DNA of 64,000 nt. Origin: Nemania diffusa. Its lineage: Eukaryota; Ascomycota; Sordariomycetes; Xylariales; Xylariaceae. The notes beneath the pieces are model-generated. The model was not told the DNA's origin. It did no database searches and saw only the letters and a list, made by a program, of their open reading frames with translations. The position numbers and the translations under genes are program-made. Where the stretch lies: positions 1,257,501 to 1,321,500 of the forward strand of contig JBBPUQ010000010.1 in assembly GCA_038501195.1 (NCBI GenBank). Direction: 5' to 3'. Below, piece by piece: positions 46,824 to 58,000 of this stretch; the first letter of the stretch is position 1, and every line of letters starts with the position of its first letter.

Positions 46824-47538
46824 CTATTCGTCTTTAGGTTGTCGCATCCAAATATCGATGGCAGCACTGAAGGCCGCAAAAGCGGCACATCCACCGGCAA
46901 CAGCTGTCGGACCTCCGCTTCGAGCTAGTATACCACCGGTAAGACAGCCGGCAGCAACACCGTTTGCTACGTCGTTCTTTGCTCGGAAACCCTCGATGCC
47001 GCACTCTATTCCGCTGAACATCAGGCCGACCTTGCCGAAGTTCTTGGCTGTACTGTAGGATCGCGTGCCCATGTCTTTGAAGCCTACTTTCAACTGTTCA
47101 CGCATTGGGAGCTCGGCGATGGGTTTGGGTGTCGAGCCTGGCGCGCCGGGTGTGTGGAATGGCGTGTCATAAGACATCTAGAAGGTATAAGTAAAAGGTT
47201 TTAGATAGGTAGCGCAAGACGTCCTCGTGAGAAGAGGGGTAATCGTTTCGCAATCTCGATCGAGAGGGAGGGTTCACGGAGCAAAAGAGAATGTACGTAC
47301 GGATGCCATGAATATTCCAAAGAGACCGCCCATACCAAAACCCATTACACCGGATATTGCGGATTTGCCGAAGCAAGACTCCATCATCGCGTTCATCTAG
47401 AAGCTAGATCAGCAAATGCCGTGCGTCATGCGCGGTGCAAAGCGGTTAGTGAGGGGAACGAACCGCTTTGATGTTGGGATCATTGGGATCATAGGTCCGC
47501 CCTGCTGGGGGACTAATTCCTCCTGGCAAATTGTTCAT
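46824..47538 (-). CDS. tim22: TIM22, mitochondrial inner membrane translocase
   Basis: This is the channel-forming subunit of the TIM22 complex, which inserts carrier proteins into the mitochondrial inner membrane. Three exons, 47538-47464, 47396-47301 and 47177-46824, all in phase 0, give 174 residues, close to the family norm. The N-terminus has [14 protein letters not shown]. Exon 2 holds the first membrane helix with [20 protein letters not shown]. Exon 3 holds [23 protein letters not shown] sequence, [19 protein letters not shown] and the Gly-rich helices [11 protein letters not shown] and [13 protein letters not shown]. The paired Cys residues that form the structural disulfide are present. 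The upstream flank is shared with a divergent histone chaperone gene. Confidence 0.96.
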
Positions 47539-48417
47539 GATGTCTGATGCGTGAGGTGGATTTGGTGACTGTGAGATAATAGGTTGGACAAGTCATCAGA
47601 GGAGGTAAGGTATGCCTATCGCATTGCGTCGCGATAAAGAGGTGAACTGATAATCTTTTTATTTTTGCCTCCTGCGACCGCCCAATTGCTGGGGTGGGGG
47701 CTTCGGGGAATGTGGGGAAATCGGCGAGTCCACCAAACCTCTCCGCTAGCTAAGACCCATCTACTTTAGCTAGTGCTGGACCCTGACCAGGGGAAAAGCT
47801 AAAAAGCCCTGCTGGTGAATCGCGTAGGCACCCTATGGCAACCCCTGTTGCTGCGATCTCATTCATAGTTAATCATGCTGATAGGTACCTACTTCAACAT
47901 GTTACCTTGAAAATTAAAACTTGGTTAGTTTCTTTGTCGACTGCTATGTTACAACGCTCTTTAGTTTTATTGTGTGGTTTAAATTTTTTTTTTGTGAAAC
48001 GTGAAAATTCACATGGAAAGGAGATAGAAAAATATCTAGTCAGGAAAAATGATCTATTCCAATGATGAAATTCGATCTTCGAAGTCCACATAAACGGTTT
48101 GTACCTACTTATGTAGTTTCACTGCCAAGACTAGATCACGTCACTAGGGCGGTCAGCTCGAGATGGCTTAAAGGCTTGCATGACAAGCTTTAGAGTGTTG
48201 ACCAATGGCAAAGTTGATAAACGACGGATAAATTTTTATTCTATGTGTACCAGTTCCCCAAGGCAATTTTTTTATTCATTCTTATCGGTAGCAAATCCTA
48301 TGCAGTCCTAGTCAGCCTTACTCGTCATTCTCTTCTCTTAATCTTGGTCATTCCCCTTCGACTTCTAACCAGCTTTTCAATTGATCTCTAGCTCTTTCTT
48401 TTGCGGCCTTCTCAATC
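47539..48417. promoter_or_regulatory. Divergent upstream region, TIM22 and NAP genes
   Basis: The two flanking genes diverge, so both promoters lie in these 879 bases. A pyrimidine-rich stretch (CTCTTCTCTTAATC-like) precedes the NAP start codon, a common fungal promoter feature. No coding region is supported. Confidence 0.5.
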
Positions 48418-49603
48418 ATGACTGACGTCGTTGAAGAGATCAATGCCACCTACGAGGCACTGGCGGAAGTTGAGAGAGAGTTTGAGGATATCGAAACAGA
48501 GATAAGTGAGTTTTTATCTTCTCTTTCACAGAAAGTTGAATTGTTGACACGCTGTCTGCCCTGAGTTTGAAACAACAGCAATTCGCATCGTTCTCACTGA
48601 CATATTCTTAGTCCGCCAACAATATACTCTCACCAAGCCAGTCTATGAGAAGAGAGAAAAGCTTGTTGCAAAGATTCCCAATTTCTGGCCTTTGGTCATC
48701 GAGCAAGCACCACCTGATGTTGACCAATACATCCAGCCTAGCGACTCAGCTGTGCTTCTCTCCTCTCTAGACTCTATCTCCGTTTCTCACTTCGAGATCG
48801 AGAATGGCGGCAAGGGCGATCCTCGCAGCATCGCTATTAAGTTTGAATTCGCTGAGAACGAGTACTTTGAGGACAAGGTTCTTGAGAAAAAGCTCTGGTA
48901 CCGCCGCTCGAAGAATGGCTTCGGAGGGCTTGTCAGCGAGCCTGTTCCCATCAAGTGGAAGGCGGGAAAGGACCTGACAGAGGGGCTGCTTGACCTGACT
49001 GTCAAGGTGTGGCAACAAGACAAGAAGCAAGGCCAAGCTAATGGAGCAAGCAAGGATAAGAAGAAGACCAAGTCCGAAGACTGGACGGCCGATCAAAAGG
49101 CTCTGCGGGAGAAGATCGACAAGTTCGGCCTTGGTGGCGTATCCTTCTTCTGCTGGTTCGGTTACCGTGGCGAGGATGTTTCTGCTGAGGAGAGTGCCAT
49201 TGCAGTTGAGGAGGACAAAAAGAGACGCGCCGAGAAGGCCGAGGGCAAATCCTCCGAACTGAAGGACACAGAAGAGGAGGACGATGATGAGGACGAGGAT
49301 GAGGAAGACCCTCTAGCTCTCGAAATCTTCCCAGATGGTGACGACCTAGCTGTCGCATTCAGTGAGGATCTATGGCCGAGTGCCATCAAATACTTTAGTA
49401 AGCCTCGCGAACCCTTTACATAGTACACGCTTGTCAAGCCGGTGCTAACCCGTCATGAAGCACAAGCGCAAGAGGCAGATGCGATGAGCGACTTTGATTT
49501 TGAAGATGACGACGAGGAAATGAACGAAGGCGAGGGTGAAAATGAAAATGAAGAGGAAGACGATGATGACGAGGCGCCCCCTTTGAAGAAGGTGAAGGCG
49601 TAA
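48418..49603 (+). CDS. NAP-family histone chaperone (Vps75/SET type)
   Basis: This nucleosome-assembly-protein family member binds H3-H4 or H2A-H2B and acts in chromatin assembly; the yeast Vps75/human SET branch fits best. Three exons, 48418-48505, 48612-49397 and 49461-49603, give 338 residues. The N-terminal dimerisation helix (EINATYEALAEVEREFEDIE) runs across the first intron into QQYTLTKPVYEKREKLV. IPNFWPLVIEQAP and the earmuff core with WKAGKDLT, GVSFFCWFGYRG and LWPSAIKYF follow. Two acidic tracts close the protein, with KKVKA at the end as a possible nuclear signal. Acidic tails of this kind are the rule in the family. Splice junctions are standard. Confidence 0.92.
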
Positions 49604-50915
49604 ATGGCGCACGGTAGAGCACAGCACAGAAGCAAAGGATGTTTTGTTCTCTTCACCTCACCTGCATTACGATTTTTTCTAGATACCATTTCCCACAGAA
49701 AGTTTTACGATGACCTATTCGATGTTCCGCTAATGCTTATAACAAAGCCGCAAGCAACATGTGCCAAATCATCATACTAATGACCACCGAATCTATTATA
49801 AGAATAGCGGATTTTCTTCACCAACACGAACTCCTGGCTATAAATGCGTGAGCTGCGGCCTGTAGGGAGTCGCGGTGCCTGGAATAGTGGATCCTTCAGG
49901 TACTGCGTAGGCCCAATAGCAGTAGCTATACTTAACTATCCCTGTATTTAGTCCCTTGCTCGGCACGTCATCCCTTCCTCGCCTCCTCTTGTGCTGCTCT
50001 GGTCCATCTCATCAAGATGTGTGCAACTTCATTATGCATAATCCAGCTCTTCAATGCACCATGAACTTGAGATGGTCCTCGGATCTACGAACCTAGAAAA
50101 TCTTAAGACGGCAGTAATGTCGTTTTCCCCCTCCTTTGAATTCACCTACTCTCTTATACATGTGAAAAGCCTACAGTAGACAAAACCGGGTGAATATGGT
50201 GAGACCCTGTCTGATACTCTGTGGGTTTCATCCCCCGACCACAAACAGCACAGCCTTGTAGCGCCCGCCCTTGTGTGCATGCAGCCCACAGAATGCGCCT
50301 CCACGACTGGATGGGATTGAACGGTACCTGCAGCTGCAGGCCTTCTTCATCCTATCAATGGCGTACAGCCTACAGTAGGCACCTACTCTCGGTACACAGT
50401 AGGCCTTATTCCTAGGCCGGATATATGGGACGGGCGTTAAGATGTTTCTGGGTCTTAGATCTTGGATCTAATTCTGTTTCTCTGTTTCTCATCTGTCCAT
50501 TCTGTATTTCCTTGTTACCTCTAGATTGGGGCTTCATTTGTATGCTTCAAGTTTCCTTTGCCTTTCTTTCTTGTTATTACGGTTTACCGTTACGTTCTTC
50601 CTGCCCTTTTCTCTAATTCTGTTTGTCCTATTCTTTTACTCCTGGCCGAGTCCTTCTTTGTTATACCTTCATTTCGTCCAGGTGACACTCTTTTTCTTGT
50701 CCTGTACTAGAAACACAATTGTCTACCCGAAAACCGACGATTCGGCTGCGATTGATGGATCTTGGTGTGCCCAACGACTCAACAAATCATTCGGAATAGT
50801 CCATCTTCGCGGCTCTCTTTTAATCTCGACGGCTTCGCATTCTTTTTATCGCTTGATAGTCGCCTCTCTGGGCGATTAAAACCCCCTTTTAAGCTACCGG
50901 AATCTATTACTATAT
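49604..50915. other. 1.3-kb intergenic region with pyrimidine-rich tract
   Basis: It lies between two genes on the plus strand. From about 50480 to 50720 the plus strand is strongly T/C-rich (repeated TTTC, CTTC, TTCCT), a likely promoter or leader element of the GH76 gene. The frames that run through it (50425-50879) are products of this composition, not genes. Confidence 0.55.
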
Positions 50916-52542
50916 ATGATGGGACGGATAATGCGGACAGCCAGCGTCTTCGGCCTACTGGCCGGTGCCGTGAATAGTTTACAAGTCGATTTCTCTAGTG
51001 ACGGTAAATAAGACACAATCAACTTTTCCACGATGGAGAAGCTAATCTAAGCTAGATTCGATCAAGGATGCAGCAAGTACAGTGGCATATGGCCTGCTAA
51101 AATACTATACCGGCAACAATACCGGCGATACACCGGGCAACTTGCCGGATCCATACTTTTGTACGTAGCATCACTTATATGACTGGCTCGTTCCATGTCT
51201 CACAGTAATCATAGGGTGGGAAGCTGGTGCCATGTTTGGAACTATGGTCGACTATTGGTTCCTTACGGGCGATGAATCATACAACGCCGTCACAACACAG
51301 GCGATGCTTCACCAGGTCGGCGACGACAATGACTTCATGCCCACAAACCAAACACGGACGCTCGGAAACGATGACCAAGGGTTCTGGGCGATGGCCGCTA
51401 TGTCGGCGGCCGAAAACAACTTCCCAAATCCACCCGCGGGTCAACCCCAATGGTTAGCACTGGCACAGGCAGTGTTCAACGAGTATGGTTAGTAACTTTT
51501 GTAGTCCTATCATCCTGATATGATCTATAACCAAGATCTTGAACGATGTCTAAATAATAGAAGGGGGACGGATCCTCTTTACATCAACTTTTAGTAATGA
51601 CTAACTCTAAACGTTGTAGTGGATCGTTGGGACCCAGCTACATGCGGTGGAGGGCTACGGTGGCAGATCTTCACATTCAACAATGGTTTCAACTATAAGA
51701 ACTCGATCTCGAACGGATGCTTCTTCAACATCGCAGCGCGACTCGCAAGGTACACGGGGAACCAAACATATTCAGACTGGGCCGAGAAGGTCTGGGACTG
51801 GATGACCGAAGTGCAATTTATCGATGCCGACTTCAACATATACGACGGTGCAGGTGTTGAAGACGGGTGTAAGACGATCAGCCGACCACAATGGACATAC
51901 AATGCCGGCATCTACCTGCACGGTGCGGCGGTCATGTTCAATGTGACAGACGGCGGCAGTGTCTGGGAGCAGCGAGTACAAGGCCTCATGACGCGCACCG
52001 TAGACCACTTCTTTAACGACAGTATTCCGATCGAGCTCCCATGCGAGCCGGCCAACCAATGTGATATCGACCAGCAGAGCTTCAAAGGTTATCTAATGCG
52101 ATGGATGGCGGGTAGCTCACAGCTGGCGCCTTTTACTTTCGACACTCTCATGCCGCTCGTCCAGTCGAGCGCCGCAGCCGCCGCACAACAGTGCTCCGGC
52201 TCACCACCTGCGAGCGAGTTCAGGGGAGACGCCGGCACTGCGTGTGGATTCAAATGGACTGAGAAGGCGAACTTCGACGGCCTCGTTGGCGTGGGGGAGC
52301 AGATGAGCGCATTGTCCGCCATCCAATATAGCCTGATCAAGAAGGCCGAGGTTGCGAAGGCGCCCGCGACGGCCACCACGGGCGGTACGTCCGTAGGAAA
52401 CGTGAACGCCGGCGCGGCGACGGCCTCGAAACTCCCTTCAGCCCGTCCAGTCACCATGGCCGAACGCGTGGCGGCTGGTTTTGCGACGACTGCCATCCTG
52501 TTTAGTGTACTGGGTGGCAGCTTCTTCGTGATGAAAGAATAG
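50916..52542 (+). CDS. GH76 cell-wall mannanase, DFG5/DCW1-like, GPI type
   Basis: This glycoside hydrolase family 76 protein is like the yeast Dfg5/Dcw1 pair, which transfer GPI-anchored proteins onto wall glucan or cut alpha-1,6-mannan. Four exons, 50916-51003, 51056-51160, 51215-51487 and 51620-52542, encode 462 residues. The signal peptide lies in [35 protein letters not shown] and the catalytic Asp pair in [14 protein letters not shown] follow, then [27 protein letters not shown] and [13 protein letters not shown] sequence. The C-terminus has an Ala/Thr/Ser-rich stalk and a final hydrophobic helix ([19 protein letters not shown]), as for GPI attachment. N-glycosylation sites are numerous. 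All landmarks are intact. Confidence 0.95.
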
Positions 52543-53145
52543 TTAGAATGATGTGATTTATTTAGGATTCAGAGAATGCATTTTGTTGGCGGACATGAAG
52601 CACAGAACGCTTGCCTTGCGCTCTATTTATGAAATGGTATGGATATGTTTGGCCACCTAGATATAGGGGTACAATAACGGTGCATGGATCGGCGTTCGGG
52701 ACGGTGGACGGCTTTGAGAGCTGCATTTTTGCCTGATGATTTTTGGATGTGGTCGATGGATATCACCACTTGATTCAATCACATATTTACAGCTAGAAAT
52801 ATTGATAAACTTATTTTATTCAAAGGATATGAGTATATTCGTGCTGTTTTGTACATAGATATACACTGTCTTTTTATGCTGTGATCGGTACAATTCTTAG
52901 ACGGTTCTCTGACCTCTTAAGTAGGTTCACCAACACCAGGAGCTATGGTCATGTTTTCTACACGCCACTGCTCATCTGGCAGCACTCCTGGATTCGTGCG
53001 GGCGCTTTATTTGACGTTAGGCAGGCATTCCAGCTCAGCCAAGCCGTCATCTCACGGGGATCCGCCAAAGCCCTTCATCCGCCCCCCTTTCTTTCTTTCT
53101 TTCTTGAACTCACAAGCCAGGTTCTAACCCGGCCCAGCCCAGACC
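52543..53145. other. Convergent intergenic region
   Basis: It holds the 3' flanks of the GH76 and IF3mt genes. The open frame at 52881-53438 depends on the GC-rich antisense of IF3mt and is not a gene. Confidence 0.55.
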
Positions 53146-54021
53146 TCATTCCTCCTCGCCCTTGTCCTTCTTGCTCTTCCTCTTGCCCTTGGGCCCCGCG
53201 AAGAACATCTTCAGCACGCCGCCGACGAACCCCTCCATGCGCTTGTGCTCCTCGGTGCCCTCGACGGCGAGCGCGGCCTCGCGCACCTGGCGCACGAGCG
53301 CGTCGCCCTCGTCGCGCGTCGCCTGGCGGCTGCCGCGCTTGCGCGCGAGCAGGATGTCGACGCGCATGCCCTTGTCGAGGAACCTGGCCATCTGCCGCGT
53401 CTTGTGCGCGAGGTCGTGCGCCGCGATGGCCCAGTTGAGCTCGAGCGTCTTGGTCTGCTGCGCCGTCCTCTTGGCCGCCTGCTCCGCCTCCTTGGCCGCC
53501 TCCTTGGCCGCCCTCGCGGCCGCGGCCTCGGCCCTGACGTCCACGACGCGGCAGATCGCCGCGGGGGGCGCCGCGAGGACGCCCGCGGGCGGCCGGGGGT
53601 CCCGGTCTGAGGGGTCTTGCGGGGGCGCGACCATCACGAGGCTGTGGTCTGGCGGCAGGGCGGCGAGGGCGCGGGTCAGGGATTGGGGGGGGCCGAGCGT
53701 CCCTTCCGAGTCGGCGATGCGCACCCACGGGTGCGGGATGTCCTTGTCCCGCAGGTTTCTCAGCATCCGCGGCGCCGCGGCCGGGGACGTGGTGGAGAAG
53801 GCGCGGGTGCGGCGACATGGCGCTGTGGAGGCTCCTAGGGCCCGTGTGCCCTTCGACGGTAGGGGTGGTGACGTGTGGTTTCGGAGGGCGGAGGAGGAGG
53901 AGAACGGGAGAGGGCTTGTCGCGGAGAGGCCATTGCTTTTGCTTGCTGTGTTGGCGAGCTCGAGGAGCAGTACGCGGTGTAGAGCCCGTGCCGGGGAGAG
54001 GAGGTATTTTGTATGTCTCAT
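53146..54021 (-). CDS. Mitochondrial translation initiation factor IF-3
   Basis: This single-exon gene encodes 291 residues. It promotes ribosome dissociation and start selection on mitochondrial mRNAs (bacterial InfC; yeast Aim23). The first ~85 residues are a long Arg/Ser/Ala-rich targeting region ending in RAFSTTSPAAAPRMLRN. The IF3 N-domain follows (RNLRDKDIPHPWVRI, then LTRALAALPPDHSLVMV in place of the family's DLVEV-type segment). A helical linker rich in Ala, Lys and Glu connects to the C-domain, with LELNWAIAAHDLAHKTRQM and FLDKGMRVDILLARKRG. The tail is strongly basic. The gene is extremely GC-rich, which creates long false frames on the opposite strand and in another minus frame. 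Confidence 0.9.
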   Translation of the reverse strand: MRHTKYLLSPARALHRVLLLELANTASKSNGLSATSPLPFSSSSALRNHTSPPLPSKGTRALGASTAPCRRTRAFSTTSPAAAPRMLRNLRDKDIPHPWVRIADSEGTLGPPQSLTRALAALPPDHSLVMVAPPQDPSDRDPRPPAGVLAAPPAAICRVVDVRAEAAAARAAKEAAKEAEQAAKRTAQQTKTLELNWAIAAHDLAHKTRQMARFLDKGMRVDILLARKRGSRQATRDEGDALVRQVREAALAVEGTEEHKRMEGFVGGVLKMFFAGPKGKRKSKKDKGEEE

Positions 54022-54574
54022 GGTTCCTCCTCTTTAATTTGACCTATCCGTATTTTCGAAGTAGGTCTCGTTATGCTGGCCATTTAGTGGTGTGCGTACC
54101 GTATTTCGTTCGTGGGCCTATTTTCGGAGAGGTGAATTTTATTTGCAGTTTTGGAGCCTCGATAGAGCCTACATGTAAGGTACCTGGGTCGCTAGCTACC
54201 CCAGTTGGTGACCCAAGAGCCAATCAGGTTACATAGAGCTGCCAGGGTAGCTAGAAAGGTGCCAAGAACTACCTGTCTACCGCCTGTCTACTACTTAGAC
54301 TACCTACATCAATAATTACCGACACGCCGCCACTTACAACTCACCACCGACTATCTATTATTACTTATATTCCGCTGCTCACATGTCATCCATCTCCTTA
54401 CCGCGACAAGGTTGAGATTGAGCCTCAGAACGGCCAAAAATGCACCGATTTCCCGTCAAAAAACTCCGGTGAAAAAGACATTCCCTCACCACCCAGACCA
54501 ACCCATTCCCCTCTCCTCTCCATTCATTTTCCATTTCCTACCCACCACCCAACACCCCACCTCTCATTGTAGAG
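54022..54574. promoter_or_regulatory. Divergent upstream region, IF3mt and IMP1 genes
   Basis: Two divergent genes, both for mitochondrial functions, share this 553-base stretch. A C/T-rich tract (54480-54570) immediately precedes the IMP1 start codon. No coding region is supported. Confidence 0.5.
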
Positions 54575-55365
54575 ATGCCCTTCCTAGGCCACCCCTTCCG
54601 CCTGCTCTTCGCGACCGCGCAGTCCTTAGCCCTCGTCCACGTCATCTACGCGCACGGCTTGAGCATCGGGTCCGGCTGGGGCCCGTCCATGGTGCCCACC
54701 TTCCTCATTAACCGCGAGTGGTTTGTCGTCGACAAGCGCTACCGCCGCGGCCGCGGCGTCTGCGTCGGCGACTGCGTCACCTACGCCATCCCCGTCGAGC
54801 CCGGCGAGGAGGGCGTCAAGCGCGTCATGGGCATGCCCGGCGACTACGTCCTGCTCAACTCCCCGCCCTCGCCCCCCCGCGCTAGCAGCTCCGAGAGTGG
54901 TTTGGGAGGAGGCGCGATAGGTGGTGACCTTGGCTATGATAGGGCCAGCCGGGGCATTGGCAGTGGGAATATGATTCAGGTAAGTCTCTCTCATCTTCTT
55001 CTTTGTGTCCTTATATGAGCTTTCGGAGTGGCTCGCATATATATATATATATATATATATGTTATACGTGGGTGGAAATGGAATTCTATTATTGTAGATG
55101 CCTAAAAGTAGCTAAAGAGGTATTGACGAATTCATCTTTCCCTCAGGTACCCAAAGGCCACTGCTATATCGTAGGTGATAATCTGCCTTGGTCGCGGGAT
55201 AGTCGCGATTTCGGCCCTATACCCCTCGCTCTCATTAAGGGCAAGGTCATTGCTAAGGCGTGTCTCGACGGCTGGAATCCCATGAATTGGTTCACCAGAT
55301 TTGAAAACGGGCTAAAGAAGCCTGCTGACATATCAGATTCCAGCCCTTCCTCTCAGGGGCACTAG
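54575..55365 (+). CDS. IMP1: Mitochondrial inner membrane protease subunit 1
   Basis: This S26-family signal peptidase matures intermembrane-space proteins as part of the inner membrane protease. Two exons, 54575-54979 and 55147-55365, give 207 residues. A single N-terminal membrane helix (about 10-30) precedes GPSMVPTF with the nucleophile Ser. The general-base Lys is in [14 protein letters not shown]. Exon 2 has [20 protein letters not shown] and the terminal [12 protein letters not shown]. The Ser/Lys pair and the GDN-x3-SRDSR box are complete. An insertion of ~35 Gly/Ser-rich residues between the GMPGD strand and the VP-x-GH strand is longer than usual in subunit 1. The intron of 167 nt contains an AT repeat. 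Confidence 0.93.
55037..55060. repeat. AT microsatellite, 12 units, in IMP1 intron
   Basis: Twelve perfect AT units lie in the only intron of IMP1, about 60 nt after the donor. It is a likely length-variable marker. Confidence 0.9.
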
Positions 55366-55911
55366 GACAGGATAATTTGTACAACACGAGCTGTACTATA
55401 TAGGTGAAGAGTGATTGCATTGCTACTTACACGGCGTTTTGGGTGAAACGGCTAGAAATTATTGGATATCATCTTTGAGAACAGGCATCTAATTACAAAA
55501 GTTTGAAGGTACTTCAAGCGAACGAGAAACCTCATACCTTGAAAACAAAGCTATTCCGGGCGAGAAATCCATCACCACTCCTGGATTTCGAGGTTCCTTG
55601 TCAACGTCTTGATTAAGCCACGGGAGGCAGAGACTTGCCTTGGGAAATTCTTTTAACAAAACGCCAAGCCCACGAAGTGGGCCACCCAATGCAGAGATGC
55701 AGCCGTGAGAAAACACCGTGGGACTAGACTCCTACAAAGCCAAGTTCGTGTAGCCGTTGTCCATGGTACACACGCTGGCTTGAATATACTACGCCTACAA
55801 CGCCATGCCCATCCGCCATGTCCGCTTAGGATGCTGCGAGTAACCTAGATATAATGACGCAAGAAAATTTCGGTATTGGAACGACTGGTGCCTGGGGAAG
55901 CTAGTGCTTTT
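55366..55911. other. Convergent intergenic region
   Basis: It lies between the 3' ends of IMP1 and VAC8. A 75-codon minus frame (55489-55716) shows no motif. No gene is called. Confidence 0.5.
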
Positions 55912-58000
55912 TTATCCTTCGATGTGTGCCTTTGATGTACTCTGACCCAAAAGTTCTAGGCAACGTTGGGCGAGGTTGATAACCTCCCCTTCATCGTCTT
56001 CTTCGAATTCGAGCTCTGATTCAATCGGCCGGTTCGAGATTTGCTTGATCATATCAACGATCTCCTCAGACTTGCCGATCAGACTGATTAGAGTCTTATC
56101 TTCCGACTCGAGCAATTGGAGGAGTGTCCAGATAGCGATATGCTGGAACGTCGCATCACCGCTAGCAAGAAACCGGCTGAGATAGCCATGGATACCGCCG
56201 TTAGGGTCTGACCAATCTTGGATAAAAATAGCATAGTTTCCAACTGCGTGCCACATTAGTAAGGAGATACCCCAAGGACATAGGCTAAAATTTATTTACC
56301 TTTGGAAGACAAATTCCCTAGGGCAGCGGCACTGTTTCCTTGCACCTCAATGCTCGGGGAGTGCGTTAGGGGAATCAACACGTCAAATACCCCTAGATTC
56401 AAGAGATGCACCTTCAGATCGTCGGATAATGCCAATACAGCAATAGCCGCTGTCATCTCAGATTGGACAGTTATAGGAACATCAAGGACAAGCTGCTTGC
56501 ATTTTTGAACGGCACCAGCTTCTAATACTAAAGCTTTGTTCCGATCAGAACTAGCGGCTAAATTTCGAAGTGTTGATATGGCGTGGCATTGGATTTCTTC
56601 ATGTTCTGTTGATCCGAGGAGGTCTACCAAAGGCTTTAGAAATCCGGCTTCGATAATAGGGGATTCGTTCATAGGGTGGATGGAGATATTCCGGATGCAT
56701 GCAACAGCGGAGAGTATTAGAGGCAGATATGAGGATTGTAGCAAGTGCAAAAGGGGTGTGAGCCCGTGAGACCGGACGATATCGAGCTGATACTTTTCGT
56801 CCGATGCCAAATTTCGCAATGCTAAGGCAGCTTGACATTGCACTTTCGGCGATTGAGAACTCATGAGGTCAACTAGAGACTGGACAAGTTTCGGTTCAGA
56901 GGCAGCTAGCTTCTTTCTATTACGGGCGTCCACGGCGATATTGCTGAGGGCTGTTGTGCAGTAATATTGAACGTCAACATCAGTGGATGTAAGAAGCTGT
57001 ACGAGCACTGGAATGGATCCAGCGTTGACTAGTTGTACCCGATTCTCATCTTTCGTTTGTACGTTAGATCAGGCTCATTTGAAAGGCAAGAGGATTCTTA
57101 CCTGAATGTGTCATATTGAGTAGCGCGCCGGTAGCATTGCGTTGAACCCTCATGTCTCGGGACTTGGCGAGCCGCGTCAGCGGGCCGAGTGCTCCAGATC
57201 GTGCTATCTTTGCCTTGTTGTCTTCGTGCGTCGCCAGGTTGGTAATACATCCTACGGCGTTACATTGAACCTCTACGTTAGGGGACAGCATTTGCCGGAT
57301 GAGGGGCGCTAAGCCACCCAGTTGGACGATAAGAACCTTGTTCTCGGCTTCATGGCTTGATTAGCAAAGACGTTAATACGTGGTTACCACAGCAGCTTTA
57401 ACATACTATTAACGGCCAAGTTTCCTAAGGCGGCACTAGCGGCTCGCTGAACTTCGATATCAGGGCTCTGGAGGAGGAATAAAATAGGTTCGAGGGTATC
57501 TCGATCGACTTCGCGAACATCTTGAGGTTTGTCAGCCACCCACTCTCGACCCGATGGCCTGATATAATAGTAGGGAATAGGTCTAGTAGTTCTCAGGCGA
57601 GAGGCGGTTCGCAATCGCGGAGCCAATCTCACAAAGTGGCTTACCTCGTTCAGTGATCTCTGCAAAGGTAAGACTAGCACTTCGTTGTAGATCGATGTTG
57701 TCGGAAAACACGAGTATACTAAGAGCGCGAAGTGGTTCGCCGGAGAAGAAGTCGGTTTCGCCGCGCTAGTATGCAGTCAGCTCCCACGTAGCATCAAGAT
57801 CATAACGGTAGAGCCGCACGCTCACATTCTCGAGATACTGAAGTAGATCCGCAACGGCTTCCCTCTCACTGTCGGCCAACACGGGCTCATATAGTCCATC
57901 ACGGGACTTGCCTGCCTACACTTAGCATCTACCATCCAAACAACACGAAAACATAAATATGTGTTTATATACCTCCGCAGCACGACTGGCAAGCACCCAT
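55912..58000 (-). CDS. vac8: Vacuolar armadillo-repeat protein Vac8
   Basis: This peripheral vacuole-membrane protein is used in vacuole inheritance and fusion, nucleus-vacuole contacts and selective autophagy through partners such as Atg13 and Nvj1. Seven exons, 58000-57973, 57911-57826, 57765-57645, 57520-57407, 57347-57102, 57049-56300 and 56243-55912, encode 558 residues, the normal size. The start MGACQSCC is a lipidation signal: Gly2 for myristoylation and three Cys (Cys4, 7 and 8) for palmitoylation. At least eleven armadillo repeats follow, each with the pattern [17 protein letters not shown] or [15 protein letters not shown]. Exon 1 codes only for the lipid anchor. The C-terminus has the acidic [15 protein letters not shown] and the final helix. 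Splice sites are regular and the frame is intact. Confidence 0.97.

Noticed and set aside
50425..50879. Overlapping plus-strand frames upstream of GH76
   Set aside because: They come from the pyrimidine-rich promoter tract and encode Phe/Leu/Ser-biased low-complexity sequence.
53162..54037. 291-codon plus-strand frame opposite IF3mt
   Set aside because: It is the antisense of the GC-rich IF3mt gene, which has recognisable IF3 domains; the plus frame has no motif and arises from codon bias. The same holds for the minus frame at 53075-53818.
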